A stretch of 64,000 nucleotides of DNA from assembly GCA_050246475.1 (NCBI GenBank), contig JBFWVZ010000005.1, forward strand, positions 62,001 through 126,000, read 5' to 3'. The DNA comes from CADEEL01 sp050246475. GTDB taxonomy: Bacteria; Pseudomonadota; Alphaproteobacteria; Caulobacterales; Aquidulcibacteraceae. Positions 7,954 through 15,225 of this stretch are shown piece after piece. Numbering within the stretch: the first letter of the stretch is position 1; every line of letters starts with the position of its first letter. Both the position numbers and the translations under genes were made by a program. The notes under the pieces are model-generated. The model was not told where the DNA came from and did no database searches. It was given only the letters and a program-made list of their open reading frames with translations.

Positions 7954-8877
7954 TTAACGCTTCGCGCCCGACGTACGCCGGGCCGATCTTTCACGAGCTT
8001 CCGCGGCGGCCTTGGTGGCGATGATGCACACCCCGGTCTCGTTTGCGCCCGCTTCGAGAGGCGAGAGGGCCATGTCGAGCACACATTCCTCGCCGTTCTT
8101 GGCGACAATTTGAGCGGTGATTTCTTGAACGCCGCCGCTTTCGATCGCTGCGCCAAACGCGGCCGCAAGCTTAACGCGGTCCCCGGCGTCGACAATATTT
8201 GAGGCGATCACCCCCAAGAGCTGGTCGGCCGTGAAGCCAGTCCACTCGGTGAAGGAATCGCATATCCACACGAAGCGGCCGCGCGAATCCAGGTGCGCGG
8301 TCGCGATGCCCTTATGGACGCGCGCGGCCGCCGCCATGGCATCCGCGCGGACGGCGTTCTGTTTGAGGTGCCTCTCTTCTGTTTTGTTCATCCAGACGCA
8401 GGCGATCCCGTCCAAATACGGAAAGGCGTGGAATTGGAGATAGCGCCCGGGGAAAGCGAGCGATTCCGTTTCAAACGTCGCCGGCTCCCGCGTGCGCCCC
8501 ACGCGATTGAATTGTTCGAAGAGAAAACTGCCGTCGAGGCCGCGAATGATTTCGCCGGCGCGGCGGCCCAGTATCTCTGCGGAGCTCAAGCCAAAATAAG
8601 ATTCCGTCAGCCGGTTGACGCGCACGATGCGCCACTCGGCATCGAAGGCGATGAAGCCCTCGCCCATGTTGCTCAACAGGGCCTTGAGCGCGGCGACGCT
8701 TTCGTCGGTCTTTCGATCTTTGCCGTCCTGCGTCTGTGCAAACCGATCCGAGGAGGAAAGCACCAAGCGCTCGCGCCCGTGGCGCGTGATCGAGACTGGA
8801 TGCGAGAGCGCCTGCTCCTGCCAGTGACCGATGTTGCGTGCGAACTCGGCGGCGGTGACGATTAGGCGATCCGGCAT
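7954..8877 (-). CDS. Phd/YefM-like domain fused to two PAS domains
   Basis: About 307 aa when started at the second ATG (8877), which has GAGAG about 5 bases upstream; an ATG at 8895 adds six residues. Residues 3-44 (TAAEFARNIGHWQEQAL, then VSITRHGRERLVL) match the N-terminal fold of Phd/YefM antitoxins, which bind DNA. Two PAS domains follow at about 64-164 (MGEGFIAFDAEWRIVRVN) and 189-294 (SFTEWTGFTADQLLG). There is no kinase, cyclase or other output domain and no toxin gene beside it. The simplest reading is a one-component transcription regulator in which PAS sensing controls a Phd-like DNA-binding head. This is inference; the head could also be purely a dimerisation element. Confidence 0.75.
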   Translation of the reverse strand: MPDRLIVTAAEFARNIGHWQEQALSHPVSITRHGRERLVLSSSDRFAQTQDGKDRKTDESVAALKALLSNMGEGFIAFDAEWRIVRVNRLTESYFGLSSAEILGRRAGEIIRGLDGSFLFEQFNRVGRTREPATFETESLAFPGRYLQFHAFPYLDGIACVWMNKTEERHLKQNAVRADAMAAAARVHKGIATAHLDSRGRFVWICDSFTEWTGFTADQLLGVIASNIVDAGDRVKLAAAFGAAIESGGVQEITAQIVAKNGEECVLDMALSPLEAGANETGVCIIATKAAAEARERSARRTSGAKR

Positions 8878-8895
8878 CCTTGCTCTCGCGACCAT

Positions 8896-9190
8896 CTCTC
8901 CATGAGTCTGGCAAACGCGCCATTCGGTCCTTGAGATCGATCAAAAGTCGCGTTCAAAGTCCGTGAAATCCGCAGAATCCGGATTCCTCGTATTTCCCCC
9001 CGGCGCGTTCGGGCGCTTCGCGCGCGCCTCTCTTGCGTCAACGGAATCCCGAGAATCCACATTCTCCGCAGAGCGCGTGGTCACTCTCTCCTAAGCTCGC
9101 CGCACAACCATAGCCGCCGTCAAAAGCAAGACAAGCGCCGCACGCGAATCTGAGATTTGATTTCAACGCGGCGTGATGCGGGAGGCGCGC
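8896..9190. other. Gene-free region with GAATCC-type palindromes
   Basis: These 295 bp between divergent genes hold a perfect 12-bp palindrome GAATCCGGATTC (8975-8986). About 60 bp downstream there is a spaced pair of GAATCC-like half sites (GGAATCCCGAGAATCC, from about 9047). They could be operators for the PAS-domain gene or the small gene at 9191. No clear -35/-10 pair was recognised. Confidence 0.4.
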
Positions 9191-9433
9191 ATGGATCACT
9201 TCGGATGGATCGCGGACGAGTTGACGTGGCTGGAAGAAACGCTCGACGATCCAAAATATTCCGAACAATCCCCGGCCTTGAAGCGTGCGCTGCAACGCGC
9301 TTTTGTCGAAGCATGCAAAGCGGGCCGCGCGCATCGGCATCGTTTGGAAGCCGCCGCGGCGCTAGGCAGCGAAACGATCGGCGCGCGCACCTTGCGCCGC
9401 TCCCGGAGCAAACGCGTGCGTGAAATGACGTAA
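9191..9433 (+). CDS. Small conserved-looking hypothetical protein
   Basis: This 80-aa protein begins MDHFGWIADELTWLEETLDD. The start at 9191 is chosen because GGGAGG lies 5 bases upstream; an in-frame ATG at 9173 lacks this. It is predicted helical and highly charged, with a basic C-terminus (LRRSRSKRVREM). It has no signal peptide or membrane segment. I do not recognise a family. It is read divergently from the Phd-PAS gene and ends directly at a small inverted repeat, so it is probably a single-gene unit. Confidence 0.6.
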   Translation: MDHFGWIADELTWLEETLDDPKYSEQSPALKRALQRAFVEACKAGRAHRHRLEAAAALGSETIGARTLRRSRSKRVREMT

Positions 9434-9453
9434 TGCCGTTGACGCAAACGGCA
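9434..9453 (+). terminator. Hairpin after small hypothetical gene
   Basis: A perfect 7-bp inverted repeat (TGCCGTT, 6-base loop, AACGGCA) starts immediately after the stop codon at 9431-9433. There is no T-run, so it may be a weak terminator or an mRNA 3'-end stabiliser. Confidence 0.35.
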
Positions 9454-9581
9454 CGCGCAAGGGGGCGCGCGCGGTCTGTTTGGACGGCGTGTCAGGAAAC
9501 CGCACGCGGCGTCCTATAGCCTTGACCGGCTGGACAGACATTTTTGTGCGCCGCGCGATTTTCGGCTATGGCGGCGCGCTC

Positions 9582-10922
9582 ATGAGCAAATCGACCATCA
9601 CCCGTGCGCCGAAAGCGCCGACCATCGGCGTCGTCTCGCTTGGGTGCCCCAAGGCGCTGGTGGACAGCGAGCGGATCATCACGCGCTTGCGGAGCGAGGG
9701 GTACAGCCTCTCCGCGGACTACGAAGGCGCGGACCTGGTGCTGGTGAACACCTGCGGGTTTCTCGACACCGCCAAGGCCGAGAGCCTCGAGGCGATCGGG
9801 GAAGCGCTCACCGAGAACGGCAAGGTGATCGTGACGGGGTGCCTCGGCGTCGAGGAGAGCCTCATCCGCGAGACACATCCGAACGTGCTCGCGGTGACGG
9901 GGCCGCATCAATACGAAGCGGTGGTCGAGGCGGTGCACACGCATCTGCCGCAAGCGCACGATCCGAAGATCGATCTTGTGCCGGAGGGCGGCTACCGGCT
10001 CACGCCCCGGCACTACGCGTATCTGAAGATTTCAGAGGGCTGCAACAATCGCTGCAGCTTCTGCATCATCCCGAGCATTCGCGGCGATCTCGTCTCGCGC
10101 CCGGCGAATGCCGTGCTGAAGGAGGCGGAGAGCCTCGTCAAAGCGGGCGTCAAAGAAATTCTCGTCATCAGCCAGGACACCAGCGCTTACGGCGTCGATG
10201 TAAAATACGCCGAGAGCAAGTGGAAGGACCGCACCGTGCGGGCCAAGTTCTACGATCTGGCGAAGGAGCTCGGCGAGCTCGGCGTGTGGGTGCGGCTGCA
10301 CTACGTCTATCCCTACCCGCACGTGGATGACGTCATCCCGCTCATGGCGGAGGGGAAGATCCTTCCGTATCTGGACATTCCCTTCCAGCATGCGAGCCCG
10401 CGACTCTTGAAGGCGATGCGGCGCCCGGCGAACCAGGACAAGATGCTGGAGCGGATCGCCAAATGGCGCGCGATCTCTCCCGATCTCACGATCCGCTCCT
10501 CTTTCATCGTCGGTTTTCCCGGCGAGACGGAGGAGGATTTCGAGACGCTGCTCGAATTCATCGAGGAAGCCGGGATCGATCGCGCCGGGTGCTTCAAATA
10601 CGAGAACGTCGAAGGTGCGCCGTCGCGCGATCTTGAGGATCACATCGAACAGGACGTGGTCGATGAGCGCTGGGAGCGCTTCATGGAGGTGCAGACGAAC
10701 CTCGCCTTCGCGCGCGGCGAAGCGCTCATCGGCACGACGCAAAGCGTGATCGTCGATGGGTTCGACGATGAGGCCGGCGCCTACGAGGCGCGGACGAAAG
10801 CGGATGCGCCGGAGATCGACGGCGTGGTGTTCGTTGAGTCAGAGCGCGATTTGAAGCCGGGCGACATTCTCGACGTGGAGATCACCGACGCCGAGGGGCA
10901 TGAACTCAAGGCGTGCGCCTAA
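9582..10922 (+). CDS. rimO: Ribosomal protein S12 methylthiotransferase RimO
   Basis: This 446-aa radical-SAM enzyme adds a methylthio group to the conserved aspartate of ribosomal protein S12. The N-terminal UPF0004 domain carries its cluster cysteines (GCPKA, NTCGF, TGCLG). The radical-SAM domain has the CxxxCxxC motif (CNNRCSFC, near residue 152) followed by IIPSIRGDLVSR. A TRAM-like domain closes the protein (about residues 380-446). The VSLGCPKALVDSE segment distinguishes RimO from MiaB. The start at 9582 (MSKSTITRAPKAPTIG) gives the family length. Its stop overlaps that of the convergent LysM lipoprotein gene by 4 bp. Confidence 0.96.
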   Translation: MSKSTITRAPKAPTIGVVSLGCPKALVDSERIITRLRSEGYSLSADYEGADLVLVNTCGFLDTAKAESLEAIGEALTENGKVIVTGCLGVEESLIRETHPNVLAVTGPHQYEAVVEAVHTHLPQAHDPKIDLVPEGGYRLTPRHYAYLKISEGCNNRCSFCIIPSIRGDLVSRPANAVLKEAESLVKAGVKEILVISQDTSAYGVDVKYAESKWKDRTVRAKFYDLAKELGELGVWVRLHYVYPYPHVDDVIPLMAEGKILPYLDIPFQHASPRLLKAMRRPANQDKMLERIAKWRAISPDLTIRSSFIVGFPGETEEDFETLLEFIEEAGIDRAGCFKYENVEGAPSRDLEDHIEQDVVDERWERFMEVQTNLAFARGEALIGTTQSVIVDGFDDEAGAYEARTKADAPEIDGVVFVESERDLKPGDILDVEITDAEGHELKACA

Positions 10923-11518
10923 GGCGCGGCGTGAACGCGGCGGCAAGCGATGAAGCGGCTGCTCCCTCCGCTCAAGCGCAGCACTTGGCCTGGATAGATC
11001 ACATCGGGATTGGCGATGTTGTTGGCGGCGGCGATCTCGGCGGCGCGGGTGCGATCTCCGTAGGCGCGCGCGGCGATGGCGCCGAGCGTATCGCCGTCAA
11101 CCACCGTGACGATTTCGGCGCCATCGCTCCATGACGCGCGCGGGCCGTTGCGGTGGAATGCGACGCCTGCGGAGACATAGGTGAGCATGCCTTCGCGATC
11201 GGCGCGGCGCATCGCGTAATGCTGGCCGCTATCCCATTGGGCGACGGCATTGGCGCGGCGGTTCGAGTAGCGCATGCGCAAACGCCCGCGCGTTTGGCAG
11301 ATGAATTCCTCGACTCCAGGATCGTTCAACGTGAGCGCCGCGCGCGTCAGCGCGGGGGCTTCGGCGACGCGCGGCGCGGGCGGCGCGACGGCGACTTGGC
11401 CGGCCGGTGTCGCCCAATCGGGACGGCGCGGCGCGGCATCGTTCGCGAAATCCGCTTCGCCCCAGGACATGCAGCCCGCGCACAGAAGCGCGGCAGCAAG
11501 CGCAAGCAATGACCGCAT
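10919..11518 (-). CDS. Lipoprotein with MliC-like and LysM domains
   Basis: This 199-aa protein has a lipoprotein signal (LLCAGC, acylated Cys at 16). The middle part (about residues 73-130) has one Cys at its start (ICQTRG) and the pattern of MliC, a C-type lysozyme inhibitor (RMRYSNRRANAVAQW, then AGVAFHRNGPRASW). Residues 136-184 form a LysM peptidoglycan-binding domain (VVDGDTLGAIAARAYGD, then NPDVIYPGQVLRL). It would sit in the outer or inner membrane and touch peptidoglycan. Combining a lysozyme-inhibitor-like fold with LysM is sensible for wall protection, but inhibition is only inferred. The MgtC-like gene ends 9 bp upstream, so the two may form an operon. Confidence 0.75.
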   Translation of the reverse strand: MRSLLALAAALLCAGCMSWGEADFANDAAPRRPDWATPAGQVAVAPPAPRVAEAPALTRAALTLNDPGVEEFICQTRGRLRMRYSNRRANAVAQWDSGQHYAMRRADREGMLTYVSAGVAFHRNGPRASWSDGAEIVTVVDGDTLGAIAARAYGDRTRAAEIAAANNIANPDVIYPGQVLRLSGGSSRFIACRRVHAAP

Positions 11519-11527
11519 CGACGCCTC

Positions 11528-12208
11528 CTATTGAACTTCCCAATCGATTTCGCCGCGCAGGTCGGCGGGCACGCGATCGCATAGCGCGGCGTGCAGGTCG
11601 GCGTGCGTGCCTTTCGCGGGCGCGCGCAGCACGAAGCGGATGCGGTTCTTCGCGTAGGATGTATTTTCGCTGACGATCTTGCAGCCGAGTTGAGCGAGCG
11701 CGGCGCGATAGGCCTCCGCGCTTTCCTTCACGCGGCCCTTGGGCGCCTCTTCGATCTCCAGCGTGCAGATCGGCCCGCGCTCAAACACCCAAATCAAAAT
11801 CCACGCAAAGAGCGCGGCGAGCACGGCGAAGTGCGGCAGGTTCAAGCCCGCGATCAAGCCGATGAGCGTGACGGCGATCAGGCGGCCCGTGTCGCGCGTG
11901 CTGGCGGTATCGGTGCGGAAGCGCATGAGGCCGCCCAAGCCGAACACGACGAAGCCGACGACGAGGCCGTATTCCAACACGACGACGCCGACGATGGCCC
12001 CCACGAGCGCGTACATCACGGAGACTTTGGGAAGCTCCGCCTCCTCCGCGGTGTCGATCGTGCGGGTGACGGCGGGATGAAACGCGATGAGCGCGCCGAG
12101 CACGGTCGCCAACAAGAGCGCGGCGAGCGCTTCGAGCAGATAGGGATAATCGAGGAAGCCGCGCCAGCCGACGGCCTGAAGCCCCTGCGTATCCAAGATT
12201 TGCTGCAT
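11528..12208 (-). CDS. MgtC/DUF4956-like membrane protein
   Basis: This 226-aa protein starts at 12208 (MQQILDTQGLQAVGW). It has four or more hydrophobic helices over residues 20-145 and then a soluble domain of about 80 residues. The conserved stretch GGLMRFRTDTASTRDTGRLI followed by VTLIGLIAGL resembles the MgtC/SapB and DUF4956 core. The C-terminal domain (about 150-226) could be an ACT-like regulatory fold as in MgtC. MgtC proteins modulate F1Fo ATP synthase or magnesium homeostasis; DUF4956 proteins are uncharacterised. It is followed by the MliC/LysM lipoprotein gene 9 bp downstream. Confidence 0.7.
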   Translation of the reverse strand: MQQILDTQGLQAVGWRGFLDYPYLLEALAALLLATVLGALIAFHPAVTRTIDTAEEAELPKVSVMYALVGAIVGVVVLEYGLVVGFVVFGLGGLMRFRTDTASTRDTGRLIAVTLIGLIAGLNLPHFAVLAALFAWILIWVFERGPICTLEIEEAPKGRVKESAEAYRAALAQLGCKIVSENTSYAKNRIRFVLRAPAKGTHADLHAALCDRVPADLRGEIDWEVQ

Positions 12209-12385
12209 CGCCCGCCCCCCAAAAGCAAGGAAGGCCCGCGGCGCGCGTCTGTCAATTAGGCCGGAGCCGGAGGAGAGAGATGCCGCTCTCAGTGTAGCAC
12301 GGCGTACGCAGGCGCGCGTGTAACGCGCGTCACGAGCGGGCGCAGAGGCCAAGGCCTAGCAAGACTCCCCCCAGCGGAGGTTTTC

Positions 12386-13450
12386 ATGTCTCAACTCGAC
12401 GAAAAGAAGCTCAACGACTTCATTGGGAAAATGCTCGGCAATCTCGGCGGCGCGTTCAGCGTGCCGACCGTGCGGCTCGGCTTCAGGCTTGGGCTCTTCA
12501 AGACATTGGCCGAAGGCGGCGCGATGAGTGCAGTCGAACTCGCCAAGAAAGCAGGCGGGCTCACGGAGCGTTACGTGCGCGAATGGGCGCTGGCGCAGGC
12601 GGCCAACGGCTATATCGACTACGATCCGGCGGCGGACAAATTTTCGCTCTCGCCCGAGCAGCAGATGGTGTTCGTCAACACGGAGAGCCCCGTCTATCTC
12701 GCGGGCGCGTTCGAGCTTGCCGCGGCGATGATCGAGGGCGAGCCGAAAGTAGAGAATTGCTTCCGCACCGGCCAAGGTGTGCGCTGGGGCGATTCAGCAG
12801 GCTGCCTCTTCTGCGCGACGGGCGCATTCTTCCGCCCGGGCTACGTCAACAACATCGCGCAGAACTGGATCCCCGCGCTCGATGGGATGGGCGCGAAGCT
12901 CAAGGCGGGCGCGAAGGTCGCGGATGTCGGCTGCGGGGTCGGCTTCTCGACTCTGCTGATGGCGGCGGCGTATCCGGCGAGCCAATTCGTCGGCTTCGAT
13001 TTCCACGAGCCCTCGATCGAAGAGGCGCGCCGCCACGCCAAGGATCACGGCTTTGGGGACCGCGTGCGCTTCGAGGCCGCGCCGGCGAAGGAGATCAAGG
13101 AAACGGGCTTCGACCTCATCACGTTCTACGATTGCCTGCACGATATGGGCGATCCGCGCGGCTGCGCGGCGCACATGCGCAAAATCCTCAAGGACGACGG
13201 CGCGTGGATGATCGTGGAGCCGATTGCGGGCGCCACGCCGGCGGACAACATGAATCCCGTTGGGCGGCTCTACTACAACGCCTCGACCATGATCTGCGTG
13301 CCGACATCGCTCGATCAGGAAGTGGGCGAAGGGCTCGGCGCGCAAGCGGGCGAGACGAAGCTCACCGAGGTGATCAAGAGCGGCGGGTTCACGCGCGTCA
13401 GGCGCGCGACCGAAGGGCCGTTCAACATGGTGCTTGAAGCGCGGGCTTAG
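12386..13450 (+). CDS. Class I SAM-dependent methyltransferase with winged-helix head
   Basis: This 354-aa protein has an N-terminal dimerisation/winged-helix region (about residues 20-90, with VRLGFRLGLFKTLAEGG and ELAKKAGGLTERYVREWALA), as in O-methyltransferases and the Rv2258c type. A Rossmann methyltransferase domain follows, with motif I VADVGCGVGFSTLLMA near residue 175 and a downstream acidic FVGFDFHE. It is cytosolic; the substrate is unknown. A GGAGGT-like ribosome site precedes the start. The stop overlaps that of the convergent hypothetical gene by 4 bp. Confidence 0.85.
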   Translation: MSQLDEKKLNDFIGKMLGNLGGAFSVPTVRLGFRLGLFKTLAEGGAMSAVELAKKAGGLTERYVREWALAQAANGYIDYDPAADKFSLSPEQQMVFVNTESPVYLAGAFELAAAMIEGEPKVENCFRTGQGVRWGDSAGCLFCATGAFFRPGYVNNIAQNWIPALDGMGAKLKAGAKVADVGCGVGFSTLLMAAAYPASQFVGFDFHEPSIEEARRHAKDHGFGDRVRFEAAPAKEIKETGFDLITFYDCLHDMGDPRGCAAHMRKILKDDGAWMIVEPIAGATPADNMNPVGRLYYNASTMICVPTSLDQEVGEGLGAQAGETKLTEVIKSGGFTRVRRATEGPFNMVLEARA

Positions 13451-13770
13451 GCGCCGGCAAGCATGGAGCGAAGGCGCGCCGGGCTGACGCGCTGATCGGC
13501 GCACGAAGCCCCGCCGCGTTCTTCCGGAGTCTCCAGCGCGAGCCACAGATGGGAGAGCGCCAGGCACGTCCAGCTCGCGCTCATCGCGGCGGCGGCTGCG
13601 CCCAGATGAACGCGCTCCCAAATGCCAAGGGCGTTGTGCGCTTTGAGGAAGTCGAAGATGTCGAGCGACAGCGTGCGCACGGCTTGCGCGTCGGCGCGGC
13701 CCTCCGCGCATTGGCTGTTCAGTTCAAAAATGCGCTTGCGGCAGGCCAGCAGCTCTTGCGGCAGAATCAT
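13447..13770 (-). CDS. Hypothetical protein with Cys-rich helices
   Basis: This 107-aa protein starts at 13770 (MILPQELLACRKRIFELNS); a start 42 bp upstream would add a basic leader and is less likely. It is mostly helical, with a moderately hydrophobic stretch (GAAAAAMSASWTCLALSHLWLAL) that may be a buried helix rather than a membrane span. I do not recognise the family. It is tail-to-tail with the methyltransferase gene, with overlapping stop codons. Confidence 0.55.
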   Translation of the reverse strand: MILPQELLACRKRIFELNSQCAEGRADAQAVRTLSLDIFDFLKAHNALGIWERVHLGAAAAAMSASWTCLALSHLWLALETPEERGGASCADQRVSPARLRSMLAGA

Positions 13771-13841
13771 ACGTGCGCACCCCCAGCGGCGCGGGTGCAA
13801 AGACTGCGCCACGAGGCTCTAAAGCCGCGTTAAGAACCGTG

Positions 13842-14360
13842 TCAGAAGAGCGGCCGCACATCGCGCATCGTCATGAAGACGACGGGCCCGTCCGTCGGCC
13901 CGCGATAGATGCCGGCCGCGCCGTTCACTTTCATCGCCACCGCCGCCATGCGCCAAGCCTCCTGCTCCGGCACGAAGAGCGCGGGCTGGGTGAGCTCCGC
14001 GAGGCCGTGTTTTTCGCCAAACCAGCGCGTGCGCTCCGCATCGGCGCGCAGGCGCGTCTGCACGCTCGGGTGATCCCAGCCCCAGATGAAAGCATGCGTG
14101 TTCGGATTCCACGCGCCGACGATCTGCACCGGCGCGACGAGCAGCGCGCCATCGTTGCGCTCGAAATGGATGAGGCCCGCGGCTTGATCGACGCTCCATT
14201 GCGCGCCAGCCAAGCCCCACTCGCGGGTGAGCGCTTGCTGGCGGCGCTTCAAGTCCCGCCACGCATCGGCCCAGAAGCGATCGATATCGACCGGCTCGCC
14301 GCCCCAGGGCGCGAGCGCGCGGGATTCCTCGCGGCGCGTGAGTTTCTGCAGCCAGTTCAC
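13842..14360 (-). CDS. DUF6882-like cytosolic protein
   Basis: This 172-aa protein lacks a signal or membrane segment. The pattern of aromatic residues (QIVGAWNPNTHAFIWGWDHPS, about residues 82-100) and the N-terminal region that ends in QWSVDQAAGLIHFERND resemble DUF6882, a family of unknown function. It ends 29 bp upstream of the end of the neighbouring hypothetical gene and begins 25 bp after trmJ on the same strand. Cotranscription with trmJ is likely. Confidence 0.6.
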   Translation of the reverse strand: MNWLQKLTRREESRALAPWGGEPVDIDRFWADAWRDLKRRQQALTREWGLAGAQWSVDQAAGLIHFERNDGALLVAPVQIVGAWNPNTHAFIWGWDHPSVQTRLRADAERTRWFGEKHGLAELTQPALFVPEQEAWRMAAVAMKVNGAAGIYRGPTDGPVVFMTMRDVRPLF

Positions 14361-14385
14361 GAAGCAAGGCTAGCGCAGCGCGGGA

Positions 14386-15183
14386 TCAATTTGAATCGCC
14401 GGACGCGTCATCTTTCTTGCGCCCGCCGCGGCCGATCGTCAGCGCCTTGATGACGCCGCGCAGCGTTTGCACCTCCTGGTGCGTGAGGCGCGCGCGCAGA
14501 AATGGCGCGCGCAGATTGTGCTTCATCAGCGGCGTCTTATCCGGCGGGTGGAAGAAGCGGCCCCGCTCCAACTCGGTTTCCAGGTGCGCGAAAAGCGCCT
14601 CGATCTCGGCTTGCGTCGCAGGCGGGCCGATCGCGGGGAACCATTCCGGCGCATCCCTCGCCTGGCGCGCCTCCCCCATGGCGAAGGCGAAGAGCGCCAC
14701 CGAGTTCGCCAGATTGATCGAGGGAAAGCCGGGATTGACCGGATAGGTCACCAACGCGTCCGCACGCGAGATTTCCTCGTTGGTGAGGCCGGAGGCCTCC
14801 GGGCCGAACACAACCACGGGGCGCTCCCCCGCAGCGATGGCCGCGCGCAGCTTGCCGGCCGCCTCGCGCGGGCCCCAGACCGGTTTTTCCATTTCCCGGG
14901 GCCGGGCGGTGGCGGCGAGCACGAATGTCGCATCCGCAACCGCATCCTCGAAGCTCCATTCCAGCCTCGCTTGGTGTAAGACCTTGTCGGCGCCCGAGGC
15001 CACGGCGAAGGCTTTTGGATTGGGCCACGCGTCCCTAGGTTCAACCAGCCGTAAGCCGGCGAGGCCGAAATTGAGCATGCACCGGGCCACGGCGCCGATG
15101 TTTTCGCCCATTTGCGGCCTCACCAGCACGATAGCGGGCCAGACTTCCTCGATCGGCGGGGGCATGTGCGGTGCGCGAGTCAT
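14386..15183 (-). CDS. trmJ: tRNA (cytidine/uridine-2'-O-)-methyltransferase TrmJ
   Basis: This 265-aa SPOUT-class enzyme starts at 15183 (MTRAPHMPPPIEEVW). It has the three knotted-fold motifs: VRPQMGENIGAVARCMLNFG (about residues 21-40), VVVFGPEASGLTNEEIS (about 121-137) and NPGFPSINLANSVALFAF (about 147-164). The C-terminal extension (about 200-265) is the TrmJ-type dimerisation helix region. It 2'-O-methylates position 32 of certain tRNAs in the cytosol. It is read divergently from the TIR gene at 15226, with only 42 bp between start codons. Confidence 0.92.
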   Translation of the reverse strand: MTRAPHMPPPIEEVWPAIVLVRPQMGENIGAVARCMLNFGLAGLRLVEPRDAWPNPKAFAVASGADKVLHQARLEWSFEDAVADATFVLAATARPREMEKPVWGPREAAGKLRAAIAAGERPVVVFGPEASGLTNEEISRADALVTYPVNPGFPSINLANSVALFAFAMGEARQARDAPEWFPAIGPPATQAEIEALFAHLETELERGRFFHPPDKTPLMKHNLRAPFLRARLTHQEVQTLRGVIKALTIGRGGRKKDDASGDSN

Positions 15184-15225
15184 GGGGACGCGACAGATTT
15201 GCTTTCCGCCAGTAGAAGAACCTGA

